64,000 nt of DNA from CAVQMC01 sp963713505. GTDB taxonomy: Bacteria; Bacteroidota; Ignavibacteria; Ignavibacteriales; Ignavibacteriaceae. Position numbers and translations under genes: made by a program. The notes under the pieces are model-generated. The model was not told the DNA's origin. It saw nothing but the letters and a program-made list of their open reading frames with translations, and did no database searches. Shown here one piece after another: positions 32,367-41,039 of this stretch (its first letter is position 1; each line of letters starts with the position of its first letter). The stretch lies in NCBI GenBank assembly GCA_963713505.1, contig CAVQMC010000002.1, positions 62,001 through 126,000 of the forward strand. Reading direction: 5' to 3'.

Positions 32367-32564
32367 TTATTTTGACGCCGGATTATTTTTTTTGGGCTGA
32401 AATGCAAGGCAATTTTGGCCTTGCATGGCGCGGCGCACATCCATCACGGGTAATCTTCGGCTCTTAAATCCCATGGCACGACACCCATACGGAAAGTCGA
32501 CTTGCCAGGTAATGAAATAGTGGATGCATTGATGACAGGTTGGATTCATTGCGGATTGTGTCAA
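32367..32564 (-). CDS. Small cysteine-containing conserved hypothetical protein
   Basis: 65 residues. The pattern CHQCIHYFITWQVDFPYGCR, then AMGFKSRRLP and CLAFQPK, belongs to a small conserved family found in Desulfobacterota and relatives, sometimes given misleading uracil-DNA-glycosylase-like annotation. Four cysteines and a histidine suggest a metal site. Its function is unknown. It lies downstream of the flgK-flgL-exported-protein genes in the same direction. Confidence 0.7.
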   Translation of the reverse strand: MTQSAMNPTCHQCIHYFITWQVDFPYGCRAMGFKSRRLPVMDVRRAMQGQNCLAFQPKKNNPASK

Positions 32565-32625
32565 AATAGTTATTAAGTTTGTTGAATTTATCGTGTTTAT
32601 TGAGTTGAATCAGCTTTTAGCATCA

Positions 32626-32697
32626 CACTCAGTCCTCCGTCCTCAAACCTCAGTTCTGTATTTTTTCATTAGCCCCCTGCGCTTTGCCCTCTGCACG
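32626..32697. repeat. Period-7 arrays
   Basis: ACTCAGT/CCTCCGT/CCTCAAA/CCTCAGT (32627-32654) and CCCCCTG/CGCTTTG/CCCTCTG (32674-32694). The sequence changes from array to array but the 7-nt period is constant. Confidence 0.6.
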
Positions 32698-32733
32698 GTC
32701 TCATTTCACCTTCCAAATTCCCACTTCCGACTT

Positions 32734-33228
32734 CTAATGGCGCGCTTTCTCAGGCGCCCGGCGGCCATTGCGGGTGTCAACGACGATACCCATGCCCCGC
32801 AACAGATCATAGGCTTCTTCCTGCTGGGAATAGCACCTTTCCCCGGTCACGGCAATGATCGCCTGAATGACTTCATCGCTCAATCCGGCTTGCTTCAGTT
32901 CGATCACGTCCTGCACCGTCGTAAAACGAATCGAGCGCGTGCTGTCCCCATAAACGATCGGCTCCGAATTTCTAAGAAAAGAACCTTCTTTAACCAGCAT
33001 TTGGAGGGTCGCTTCACCGACCCCGGCTTTCTTCATGGCCACAATATCAGCGATACTGAAGGCCGCCGTCTCGATCACCTTTTCTCTGGCAATTACTGCA
33101 ATAGTCTGATCGCTGACGCCGGCTTGCTTCAATTGAACGACGCCTTTGCCACTAAATGCCGCTGCCGGTTGGACGGTAAAGATTATCAAAAATATCAAAA
33201 ATCCGTTGATGATCAGTTTTTTAAACAT
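32734..33228 (-). CDS. Exported protein with three LKxAGxSDxxI helical repeats
   Basis: 164 residues, not recognised by name. A signal peptide (KKLIINGFLIFLIIFTVQPA) is followed by a repeated helical motif: VVQLKQAGVSDQTIAVI, IVAMKKAGVGEATLQML and VIELKQAGLSDEVIQAI. This is the helix pattern of short oligomerisation repeats. It starts 9 bases after flgL and so is probably co-expressed with the late flagellar genes. A periplasmic or cell-surface role with the filament is possible but unproven. Confidence 0.7.
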   Translation of the reverse strand: MFKKLIINGFLIFLIIFTVQPAAAFSGKGVVQLKQAGVSDQTIAVIAREKVIETAAFSIADIVAMKKAGVGEATLQMLVKEGSFLRNSEPIVYGDSTRSIRFTTVQDVIELKQAGLSDEVIQAIIAVTGERCYSQQEEAYDLLRGMGIVVDTRNGRRAPEKARH

Positions 33229-33237
33229 GGTGTTGCC

Positions 33238-34149
33238 TTATCGCAAAAAATCCATCAAACTGGGCTGGATGATTCGGGCCGCCGTCGCCAGTGTGGTTTC
33301 ATAGGCAACTTCCAAGTTGGTCAGTTCCATAACCGTCTTGGCAATATCCGCTTGTTCGGTATCTGCCAGGGTCCCCTGCACCTTGGGCTTTAAGTTGGTC
33401 CAGTATTCGTCCGTGTACTGCAGGCGGTAAAGGGCCGGTGCATACTCGGCTCGCCGGCTGTTTATTTGCTGCCGGGCAGCATAAAGGGGGCTGACGGTTG
33501 CTTTAATTTGAGCGCTGCCGGCCGTCGCATCGGGATTTTCCAGGCCGTCGATTACATTTTTGAGTTCGTCAAATAAGTTAACCCCGCCATTGGCTGCATT
33601 TTGAAATATTTTGCTGCCATCCGCATTATAGGTAATCTCCACGTTGTTGCCGACCATCAGCCGCACTTGGCCGTCATCACCGTGATAGGTGACATTAAAA
33701 TCGGCATCACGGGAAAATGGTGCGGTGTCGGTGGCATGACCGGCAAAAATATAATTATTGTTATAGGTTGAATTGGCTAAACTGATGACCTGATCATAGA
33801 GATCCTTTATCTGATCGGCCGCCAATTGCTTTTCTTCAGCAGTAATTTTCGAACCGCTATATTGTTCCGCCAGGCCTTTGGCCGTTAAAACCAGGTCTGA
33901 TGCAAGGTCCAGGGTTATCTCATTGAATTCCAGCTGATTGATTCCCTGATCAATATTTTCTTGATACTGTTCAATCGCTGCAATATTTGACCGATAGCCC
34001 AGCACCCGCCCCATGCCAAGCGGATCATCGGAAATTTTATTGATCCGCTTCTGGCTGGCAATCTGCTCCTGAGCCTTGAGAATATCTCCAGCCTGTTGGT
34101 GGATATTGCGTATAAAATTACTGGTCGTTATTTTTGGGGTTACCCGCAT
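33238..34149 (-). CDS. flgL: Flagellar hook-associated protein 3 (FlgL)
   Basis: Hook-filament junction protein, 303 residues, exported by the flagellar type III system. N- and C-terminal flagellin-like helices are present (MRVTPKITTSNFIRNIHQQ; the C-terminus has LTNLEVAYETTLATAARIIQ). DDPLGMGRVLGYRSNIA matches the conserved flagellin/FlgL segment. The start at 34149 has AGGAGG 4 bases upstream, which excludes the longer frame. It follows flgK. Confidence 0.96.
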   Translation of the reverse strand: MRVTPKITTSNFIRNIHQQAGDILKAQEQIASQKRINKISDDPLGMGRVLGYRSNIAAIEQYQENIDQGINQLEFNEITLDLASDLVLTAKGLAEQYSGSKITAEEKQLAADQIKDLYDQVISLANSTYNNNYIFAGHATDTAPFSRDADFNVTYHGDDGQVRLMVGNNVEITYNADGSKIFQNAANGGVNLFDELKNVIDGLENPDATAGSAQIKATVSPLYAARQQINSRRAEYAPALYRLQYTDEYWTNLKPKVQGTLADTEQADIAKTVMELTNLEVAYETTLATAARIIQPSLMDFLR

Positions 34150-34212
34150 GGGGCCTCCTAACCCGGCCAAGCCGGAAATGACTATTGAATAATGAAAATA
34201 TTCAATTTATGT

Positions 34213-35622
34213 CTATATCATATTCAATACCGTCTGCATCATCTCATCAGCTGTCGAAATTAGTTTGGCGGCTGCCTGGTAGGCATTTTGGTATTTTACC
34301 AGATTGATCATCTCTTCATCGATGGAAACTCCCGAAATTGATTCGCGATAATTCTCCAGTTGATGGACCATCTCGGACTGATGCTCGGAATACGCGCCGG
34401 CTTGCTGGACCTCGTAGCCGACATCGCCGATTAATGACTCGTAAAAAGCGTCAAAGGTTGCCGTGTTGCTATTCAGGGTCCGGGCAGTCATCAAATTCGC
34501 GATGGCGATTGAATTTCCGTTGTCCCCTGGTTTATCGCCCGGTACGGTATCGAAACTTTCCGCAGCGGCGATTAACCGTCCATCCAGCACAATGGCCGAA
34601 TTGACCTGAATGTTCAGGGCTGGGGCCGTCCCAGCAGCTGTAAAAAAATCATTGCCGGTTGACCCGTCGAGGCCATAGCCGGTGGCGTGCAGGGCGTTGA
34701 CTTCGGTCATCAGGCTTTGAGCCAGGGTATCCAGCCGATTTAAATAATTGCGGGCATCAATATCTCTGACATCCAACCAGCCTTTAACCCGGCCGCCGGA
34801 AATGTTGGCGGTAATGTCCACCGTGTTGTTGTCAGCATCGATCCAGGTGATATTTTGATTGCCGGCAGCGTTTAGCTGGGTGGATAAGCGATAGGCGTCG
34901 GTACCTTCCACCAGGGGTTGTCCGCTGCCCACTGAAACCGTGACACCGCCGACGGAATTTTCAAAGCTGTCAATATCAACCAGGTCCGAAAGCTCGTTAA
35001 GCAGCACCTCACGCTGGTCCCGGTAATCAGCGGCCGTCGCACCACCGGCTTCCATCTGAATGATTTTTTGATTCAAGTGGGCGACTTTCTCCGACAGCGC
35101 ATTGATTTCAGCGGTGGCCCCCTCTATCACGGTGTCAATATCCCGCTGGATCATTTCAAGGTCCTGATAATTCTTGGAAAATGTCTGCGCCAAAATTTGG
35201 CTCTTGGCGATAAGCACGCTGCGTTCAACCGGTCCGGAGGGGTTATTGGACAGGTCCTGCCAGGCGGTCCAAAAATCGCTCATGGCCTGATTCAGCCCGT
35301 AGCCGCCGGATTCATCGAAGATCATTTCGACTCTTCCGAGCATATCTTGCTGCGCTTCCCAATTGCCCCGGGTCTGGATTTCATTGTTAATCTGAACGCC
35401 CAGGAACCGCTGATAGACGCGTTCCACATCAGTTGCCGTGACACCCGTGCCCACTGGCCCGACAGCGGTGTTCACCGGCACATCGCTGGACAGATTCAAT
35501 CGCTGCCGCGTATAGCCGGGAGTATTGACGTTGGCAATGTTATTGCCGGTAACGTAAATTCCTTTTTGCTGGGCCAACAGGGCTTTGCTGCCGACATTGA
35601 GCACCCCATATATATCTGTCAT
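34213..35622 (-). CDS. flgK: Flagellar hook-associated protein 1 (FlgK)
   Basis: 469 residues, the first junction protein above the hook. N-terminal DIYGVLNVGSKALLAQQKGI and NIANVNTPGYTRQR are the rod/hook family signature, and the C-terminal EEMINLVKYQNAYQAAAKLI is the matching helix. GGTGG precedes the ATG at 35622. Between this gene and the HDOD gene lies the repeated HDOD tail. Likely transcribed with flgN from the FliA-like promoter at 37591. Confidence 0.96.
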   Translation of the reverse strand: MTDIYGVLNVGSKALLAQQKGIYVTGNNIANVNTPGYTRQRLNLSSDVPVNTAVGPVGTGVTATDVERVYQRFLGVQINNEIQTRGNWEAQQDMLGRVEMIFDESGGYGLNQAMSDFWTAWQDLSNNPSGPVERSVLIAKSQILAQTFSKNYQDLEMIQRDIDTVIEGATAEINALSEKVAHLNQKIIQMEAGGATAADYRDQREVLLNELSDLVDIDSFENSVGGVTVSVGSGQPLVEGTDAYRLSTQLNAAGNQNITWIDADNNTVDITANISGGRVKGWLDVRDIDARNYLNRLDTLAQSLMTEVNALHATGYGLDGSTGNDFFTAAGTAPALNIQVNSAIVLDGRLIAAAESFDTVPGDKPGDNGNSIAIANLMTARTLNSNTATFDAFYESLIGDVGYEVQQAGAYSEHQSEMVHQLENYRESISGVSIDEEMINLVKYQNAYQAAAKLISTADEMMQTVLNMI

Positions 35623-35711
35623 AATCAACCACCTTTTTTTGGGCCACTAATCGTTTGACGGGGCTTTGGCTGCCTTCGGAGGCAATGACCACAAGCGGAA
35701 TATCCTAAAGC

Positions 35712-35732
35712 TGCAAAAATTCCGACCCGTTT
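35712..35732. repeat. Decayed copy of the GTAGAAATTCCGAGACGTT motif
   Basis: TGCAAAAATTCCGACCCGTTT overlaps the stop codon of the HDOD-tail remnant, the same placement as the intact copies at other 3' ends. Confidence 0.4.
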
Positions 35733-35988
35733 AGTCATTGCTTAAAACCTCCGAAAATTCTTCCACCCATTGCAGGGTCTGGCCGGCCACTTTTTCGAGA
35801 TGGCCGGGCGCCAGCCCCAGCCGTTCTGCCGCCGCCCCGCAGGGCTGATGCTGCAGACCGTCCCGGCCGATTGCGATTCCGATTTTCAGACACATTACGT
35901 TGGCCACGGGCACAATATCCAGCATCAAACCGTATGGTTCAGGTCTTGGGGCATGCGTTATCCCCTTACCGGGTTCACGCTCCTTGGC
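35731..35988 (-). pseudogene. In-frame tandem copy of an HDOD C-terminus after the stop codon
   Basis: Reading on past the HDOD gene stop (35989-35991) in the same frame gives 85 codons that align with the last part of the HDOD protein. WHHDPDFPE aligns with THAPRPEP, DIVYLANFLC with DIVPVANVMC, RLGLDVSQFE with RLGLAPGHLE, and QWVEELSEAL with QWVEEFSEVL. It is either the remnant of a tandem duplication or an extension made by stop readthrough. The only internal ATG (35925) lacks a good ribosome site, so I call it a remnant. Confidence 0.6.
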
Positions 35989-36840
35989 TTAATTGAAGGT
36001 CAAGGCTTCCGATAATTCCTCTACCCATTGGGCTACTCTGGTTTTAACCGCTTCAAACTGACTGACATCCAGCCCCAGCCGCTCAATTACTGCCGGTGAT
36101 AAATCAGCGCAGTAAGCTCCATTTTGATGGCCGGCCTCATCGGCCTGGCACAAAAAATTAGCTAAATAAACTATATCCGTAGCCGACCCGGCTTTTTCCG
36201 GAAAATCGGGATCATGGTGCCATCGCACGGCATCCACGACTTGGCAAGGGAAAGACCATTGGGTTAAAATCTGAGCGCCAACTTCTGCATGATCCGTACC
36301 CAGCACCATATTTTCCGCCACCACATAGGGCACCCCCGTGTTGGTAATTTTTTCGATGTCCTGCTGCGCATCGCTTACGAAATATCCCAAAATCAACTTG
36401 CCGATATCATGCAGCAGGGCCGGCGTGAAAATGTCTTCGACCTCGATGTCCTTTTTATCCTTGACCAGGGCTTCGGCCGCGATTGACACGGCAATCGAGT
36501 GACTCCAGAGATTTCCCGGCGGCAAATTATAGCCGGGCACCGGCATATCCATCACGGCGTTGACGCAGGACGCGATTACAAGCTGGATCAGTTTTTTTAA
36601 TCCCAGCAGCAAAACCGCTTGTCGGGTTGAGGCAACCTTGGAAGGAATCCCGAAATATGCCGAGTTTGCCAGTTTCAGCACATTCCCGGTTAGTCCCGGA
36701 TCGTGGCGCAGGACATCTTCGATTTCATCCACCGTGGTTTCAGGATTTTCCAGCATCCTGAGCATTTTTGCGCCGGTCGCCGGCATGCTGGGAAACGATT
36801 TGATTTTGGAAATGATATCTTTTACATTCACCGGCTTCAT
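35989..36840 (-). CDS. HDOD-domain protein of the flagellar operon
   Basis: 283 residues, one HDOD domain. Visible: FPSMPATGAKMLRML, LANSAYFGIPSKVASTRQAV, LLHDIGKLILGYF, RWHHDPDFPE, and a C-terminal QWVEELSEAL. The family is linked with motility and surface signalling. The start at 36840 is chosen for the MKPVNVKDI N-terminus; a longer frame adds unconserved residues. It lies between flgN plus the small ORF and flgK, so it is probably FliA-dependent. The C-terminal section is repeated downstream after the stop codon. Confidence 0.88.
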   Translation of the reverse strand: MKPVNVKDIISKIKSFPSMPATGAKMLRMLENPETTVDEIEDVLRHDPGLTGNVLKLANSAYFGIPSKVASTRQAVLLLGLKKLIQLVIASCVNAVMDMPVPGYNLPPGNLWSHSIAVSIAAEALVKDKKDIEVEDIFTPALLHDIGKLILGYFVSDAQQDIEKITNTGVPYVVAENMVLGTDHAEVGAQILTQWSFPCQVVDAVRWHHDPDFPEKAGSATDIVYLANFLCQADEAGHQNGAYCADLSPAVIERLGLDVSQFEAVKTRVAQWVEELSEALTFN

Positions 36841-36880
36841 AAATTTCTCTTTTTGCCGTTGCGGTTGATAACCGGCTCGG

Positions 36881-37048
36881 TTATCCGGTCGCAAAATCCA
36901 AGCGAACGATGCGGCTTAGTCTGGACGCGGCATGCTGGCCGAATTCGGCAGGCAACGCGAGTTCGATAAATGCTGAAATCCCCTTTAGCGGGTGAAATTC
37001 ACGGCAAACCATCCCGACCGATTCCATGGCTTGCGGATCAATCATCAT
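36881..37048 (-). CDS. Small ORF coupled to flgN, unknown function
   Basis: 55 residues, MMIDPQAMESVGMVCREFHP at the start and ending LSRIVRLDFATG. Its ATG overlaps the flgN stop codon in an ATGA arrangement, which suggests translational coupling. Not recognised; it has no signal peptide or membrane segment. It ends 40 bases before the HDOD start. Its position between flgN and the HDOD gene suggests a small motility accessory protein, but expression is unproven. Confidence 0.5.
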   Translation of the reverse strand: MMIDPQAMESVGMVCREFHPLKGISAFIELALPAEFGQHAASRLSRIVRLDFATG

Positions 37049-37545
37049 ATCTCACTACAGACACGCTGGCCGGTTGATTTGGCACGCTGAATATTGCCCG
37101 TGCGGTAATAGACCGTATTGGGCGTCATCAATTCATTGAGCAGGTTAAATGAACCTCTCAAAAGCTGCAGCGTGTGCTCAACGATATATTGGTTGCGCTG
37201 ATTGGCCGCCTGCACCTGTCTCAGCAGGGACAGAAAATCCCGGCTGACCCGTCTCAGAATTCCGGCTTGGGGGCCGCCTAGTTCTTGCGATATCTGGCTT
37301 AGGGTAAGATTCGCCGCCTCAAGCCCCTGTTCCGCTGCCAGGCGTGCCACCAGTTGGCGTCGTTCCTTTTCCTTAATTTGAATCTCAAGCAGCTGTTTTT
37401 CTTTATCAATTCCCGCCTGATTGAGCGCCTTGACGTCCGATCGAACGGCCGCCTCTTTTTCCTGATCGATGACAACCAGCAGGAATCGGTACAGACCGCT
37501 TTGCTGCCTGAGAAGTCCTATCAATTGATCCAGAGTCGAATTCAT
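37045..37545 (-). CDS. flgN: Flagellar export chaperone FlgN
   Basis: 166 residues, almost entirely helical. FlgN binds the hook-associated proteins FlgK and FlgL and delivers them to the export gate, and both partner genes lie downstream. The family pattern LDQLIGLLRQQSGLYRFLLV at the N-terminus and the central coiled coil (KEKQLLEIQIKEKERRQLVA) fit. It is first in the late operon behind a FliA-like promoter and overlaps the small ORF by 4 bases. Confidence 0.9.
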   Translation of the reverse strand: MNSTLDQLIGLLRQQSGLYRFLLVVIDQEKEAAVRSDVKALNQAGIDKEKQLLEIQIKEKERRQLVARLAAEQGLEAANLTLSQISQELGGPQAGILRRVSRDFLSLLRQVQAANQRNQYIVEHTLQLLRGSFNLLNELMTPNTVYYRTGNIQRAKSTGQRVCSEI

Positions 37546-37590
37546 GGTTTTATTGATTTCCCCGGGTATAAACGCTATTTCACATGGTTG

Positions 37591-37618
37591 TTATCGGTCA
37601 ATTATCATCAAAGCTTTA
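37591..37618 (-). promoter_or_regulatory. Sigma-28 (FliA)-like promoter of flgN-flgK-flgL
   Basis: On the minus strand TAAAGCTT, then ACCGATAA, with 16 bases after TAAA. The same 16-base interval occurs in the GGDEF/EAL promoter. About 40 bases upstream of flgN. Confidence 0.65.
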
Positions 37619-37653
37619 GGCCCTTAACGAAATCTCATCGACAATTTATCCGA

Positions 37654-37998
37654 CTAATCTTTGTGGCCGCCAAGCTGTTCCAGCAATATCGCTGACAACC
37701 CAATGCCGCCGGCACCCGATACTTTGCGTGACAACTCAACATCCAGCAGGGAGGTAAAAATTTCTTCGGCCCGGCCACCGCTGATAAAGCCGGATTTATC
37801 GACCGTAGCGCGCATTTCTTTGAATAAGTAATTGATGAATAACGACTCCATCTCGCTGCAGGCCGCCTGCAATTTAGGGTCGGTCCTGTCGGCGGCAGGG
37901 TTTTTGGCGGCCTCCAGGGCAGCGCCAATTTTTTGATTTTGATACTGCCGGTTAAACTGAGCGGTGGCCGGCAACAATAGTGATTTAATTTCGTCCAT
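37654..37998 (-). CDS. flgJ: Rod-binding protein FlgJ (rod-scaffold domain only)
   Basis: 114 residues corresponding to the N-terminal scaffold domain of FlgJ. CSEMESLFINYLFKEMRATV is the family core. The muramidase domain found in gamma-proteobacterial FlgJ is absent, as is common in this phylum; a separate lytic enzyme must open the wall. The start codon overlaps the flgI stop in a TAATG arrangement. It ends the flgFGAHIJ operon. Confidence 0.92.
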   Translation of the reverse strand: MDEIKSLLLPATAQFNRQYQNQKIGAALEAAKNPAADRTDPKLQAACSEMESLFINYLFKEMRATVDKSGFISGGRAEEIFTSLLDVELSRKVSGAGGIGLSAILLEQLGGHKD

Positions 37999-39143
37999 TA
38001 GATGATCTCCAGTTCCGCCTGCAGGGCACCGGCCGCCTTTAGGGCCTGAAATATGGAAATTAAATCCCGTGGTGAAACCCCCAGGGCATTTAACGCTTTA
38101 ACCAGCTCACCGAGGCTAACGCCGGATTCCACCAAAAATATCGGATTGTTACCCTCTTGGACCATCACCTCGGATTCCGGAACAACTGCCGTCTGGCCGC
38201 CTCTTGAAAACGGCAACGGCTGGGAAACCCGTTGATCTTCCTTGATCTCGACACTCAAATTGCCGTGGGCGATGGCGATGGTTGAAATCCTGACATTGTC
38301 GCCCATGATGACCGTGCCGGTGCGCTCATTGATGACCACCTTGGAAACCGCATCCGGCGTGACACCCAATTTTTCGATCTTGGTCACCAGGGGTACCGTA
38401 TTGCCGCGGTAATTTTCGGGAACCTTGACTTCAATGGTCCCGGCATCACGGGTACGGGCGATGGGTTCATAAAATGCAATATTAATGGCCCGCGCCACCC
38501 TGGAGGCAGTCGTAAAATCCGGATTGTGCAAGGTTAGGGTCAAAGATTGTTTGGCATTGAAATTGGTCTGAATTTCTTTTTCGATCAAGGCGCCGCTGAC
38601 AACCCGGCCCACCGTCGGGAAGTTTTTTTGGACCCCGGAACCCGAGGCACTGCCGACTTGAAAACCGCCGGTGCTGATGGGCCCCTGGGCAACTGCATAA
38701 ACCTGGCCATTGGCGGCCTTTAGCGGGGTAAACAGCAGCGTTCCCCCCTGAAGATTCTCAGCGTCACCGATAGAGCTTACCAGAACATCGATTCGGCTGC
38801 CGGTGCGGGCGAAAGCCGGCAGATTGGCAGTCACCATGACGGCCGCCACATTATCGACTTTGATATTTTCCGGCAGCACGGTGACCCCCATCTTTTCCAG
38901 CATGGCGGCCATCGACTGAACCATAAACGTCGCTTTATTACTGTCGCCGGTGCCGTTTAACCCGACGACCAGACCGTAGCCGACCAGCTGATTCGAACGG
39001 ACACCCTTGATTTCGGCGATATCCTTGATCCGCACCCCATGGGCGGGACCGGCCAAATACAGCAAACCCGCCCCAATGATCGCAAATGTTAAAATCGCTG
39101 TTTTAACAAGCCTTGTCAATTTCGATCCAAGCATGAATTCCAT
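37998..39143 (-). CDS. flgI: Flagellar P-ring protein FlgI
   Basis: 381 residues with a signal peptide (about 8-30) ending near GPAHG, then the conserved RIKDIAEIKGVRSNQLVGYG and GLNGTGDSNKATFMVQSM. The C-terminus includes VSLGELVKALNALGVSPRD. It forms the periplasmic ring around the rod. The ATG at 39143 is preceded by GAGAAG. It needs the chaperone FlgA, encoded two genes upstream. Confidence 0.96.
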   Translation of the reverse strand: MEFMLGSKLTRLVKTAILTFAIIGAGLLYLAGPAHGVRIKDIAEIKGVRSNQLVGYGLVVGLNGTGDSNKATFMVQSMAAMLEKMGVTVLPENIKVDNVAAVMVTANLPAFARTGSRIDVLVSSIGDAENLQGGTLLFTPLKAANGQVYAVAQGPISTGGFQVGSASGSGVQKNFPTVGRVVSGALIEKEIQTNFNAKQSLTLTLHNPDFTTASRVARAINIAFYEPIARTRDAGTIEVKVPENYRGNTVPLVTKIEKLGVTPDAVSKVVINERTGTVIMGDNVRISTIAIAHGNLSVEIKEDQRVSQPLPFSRGGQTAVVPESEVMVQEGNNPIFLVESGVSLGELVKALNALGVSPRDLISIFQALKAAGALQAELEII

Positions 39144-39228
39144 TCCGATCTTCTCATTTTCTAATTTAGTGATCACCAAATATTTTTTCAATTTTTTAAT
39201 AGCTGAATTTTGGTACAAAATTCAGCTA

Positions 39229-39987
39229 TTAAAAAGGCCAAACGGTGTTCATCAAATTGCTCAGCCACCCGGGACGCTGCCGATCATTGACAACCCCGGA
39301 CCCGCTGTAGGCGATTTTAGCATCGGATATAAAGGTGGACAGGATGATATTATCTTCGGCAATATCCCGCGGCCTGATGGTGCCTGACAAAATGATCATC
39401 TGGTTCTCGAAGTTGACCATGACTTCACGGGTACCGACGATCTTTAAATTTCCGTTGGGCAGGACCGCTATGACCCGGCAGGTAATAAAGGCGTCGAGGC
39501 TGCCGCTGCGTGAGGTTTGGCCGTCTCCTGTAAAGTCACTTTTAAGATTGCCTTTAACCGACGGGTTGCCGAAGGGATTGATTTTGGGCCAACTCCCGCC
39601 GATATCCGGCAGGATATCGTTTTGCCACCAGTCCTCCAGGCCGAATAATTTCTCGATTCCGGCCTCGAGGCTGGAGCTTCGCTCCGTTTCGGTGTTGGCT
39701 TTATTGGTGGCTTTGGCGGATTCCTCAATTCTTACGGTGACAATATCCCCGACATTGCGGGCCTTGGTGTCGATAAACATGCCATTAAAAGAACTGCCGG
39801 CCTGCCATAAGGATCCATCGGAATCAGCGCGATGGCTCACAACGGGTTGCGGGATCATGCTTTGTTTGACCGCCATTTTTTCCATTTCATATTCGATATT
39901 GTTGCGATTGCCGGCGCACGCGCTGAAACCGATCAACAAAATTACCGCACAAAAGGCTGTCACGAAACGATCTGTAGTGGTCTGCAT
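39229..39987 (-). CDS. flgH: Flagellar L-ring lipoprotein FlgH
   Basis: 252 residues. The N-terminal lipobox FSAC at residues 21-24 marks lipid attachment in the outer membrane. SLWQAGSSFNGMFIDTKARN and VGDIVTVRIEE are family signatures, and the end has the conserved GSGVVNDRQRPGWLSN. It lies between flgA and flgI. Confidence 0.96.
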   Translation of the reverse strand: MQTTTDRFVTAFCAVILLIGFSACAGNRNNIEYEMEKMAVKQSMIPQPVVSHRADSDGSLWQAGSSFNGMFIDTKARNVGDIVTVRIEESAKATNKANTETERSSSLEAGIEKLFGLEDWWQNDILPDIGGSWPKINPFGNPSVKGNLKSDFTGDGQTSRSGSLDAFITCRVIAVLPNGNLKIVGTREVMVNFENQMIILSGTIRPRDIAEDNIILSTFISDAKIAYSGSGVVNDRQRPGWLSNLMNTVWPF

Positions 39988-40019
39988 ATTTTCCTGCCTG
40001 TTAGAAGTGAAGATAACTA

Positions 40020-41015
40020 TTAAAATTCAACCTTGACCGTGTTGGAATCCAGCACCTGGGCATAGAGAACTTTTTTAGAGTCAAAATTCATCACCGGAAT
40101 ACGCTCACCAAGCCGGCCTTTCTTTTTGACCTGGCCGACGGTCGTAATTTTCAATCCGCCGGTTTCAGCCAAAATCACCACGATATCACCACGCTTGACC
40201 AGCGGCGGGAATTCAACCAGATTCGATCGCAGTACCGTATGGGACCCGATGGTGCGGCGGGTGCGTTGGCCGAGAATCACCTCCGGATCAGTAATAACAT
40301 CGGAGGGCAGTTGCGCCAGATCCATTTGCTGCATTTCAATGTCATCCTCGCTGATCGGCTTATGGCGGCCCAGGGGTTTTTTGGTAACCACGACATTGGT
40401 AAATATTTCGATGGTGGCGCTGGTCCAGACCCGTTTGTAGAATTTGCCGTCGACATCGAAATTAACCGTAAACGGAATTTTGCCCGCCAGGGTATCGTTG
40501 CCCGGCGGCTTGACGGTATAGGTAATCCGACCGTCGGGCAATATCAGATTATCAGAAACCTGGATGTCTTTAATGCGGGCATCACTGAAGTTGTTTATGA
40601 TATTCTGCAAGATATAATCGGATACCAGGGCCTTTATCTTTGCCTGACTGATTTCGATAAAACGTCGTTCAACGACAATCCGGGAAGGAATTTTAAGCAC
40701 CAGCTGATCCGGATCGATTTGATTTTGCTTCAAGCGCCGTTTAACAAGGCTGGCATCAAACTCGCGCCGCTTGCCGGGCAGGGGCGATCGGCCGATAACA
40801 ACACTGCCGATCCGTTGAATCAAAAGTGGATCCTGGCCTTCGATCCTGGCAATTTTACCCAAAAGAATTTGCTCCCCGTCAATTTGAGTCATGGTTGAAA
40901 CCTGGACCCGCGTCGCTGCCGCCGCCATGATTTCAGTGACCATCCCGGCGACCATTAGCCCGGCCAGACAGACAATGGTGTAAAATTTCAAAATATTTTG
41001 TTTGTTATATTTCAA
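40020..41015 (-). CDS. flgA: Flagellar P-ring assembly chaperone FlgA
   Basis: 331 residues, exported (signal about 10-33). The C-terminal half is the FlgA SAF domain (TKKPLGRHKPISEDDIEMQQ and RTIGSHTVLRSNLVEFPPLV), and the last part (GDIVVILAETGGLKITTVGQ) is conserved. It is longer than enterobacterial FlgA (about 220) because of an extra N-terminal domain, a common delta-proteobacterial form. Confidence 0.93.
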   Translation of the reverse strand: MKYNKQNILKFYTIVCLAGLMVAGMVTEIMAAAATRVQVSTMTQIDGEQILLGKIARIEGQDPLLIQRIGSVVIGRSPLPGKRREFDASLVKRRLKQNQIDPDQLVLKIPSRIVVERRFIEISQAKIKALVSDYILQNIINNFSDARIKDIQVSDNLILPDGRITYTVKPPGNDTLAGKIPFTVNFDVDGKFYKRVWTSATIEIFTNVVVTKKPLGRHKPISEDDIEMQQMDLAQLPSDVITDPEVILGQRTRRTIGSHTVLRSNLVEFPPLVKRGDIVVILAETGGLKITTVGQVKKKGRLGERIPVMNFDSKKVLYAQVLDSNTVKVEF

Positions 41016-41039
41016 CAGGTTTTCCTTTAATTTCTAATC

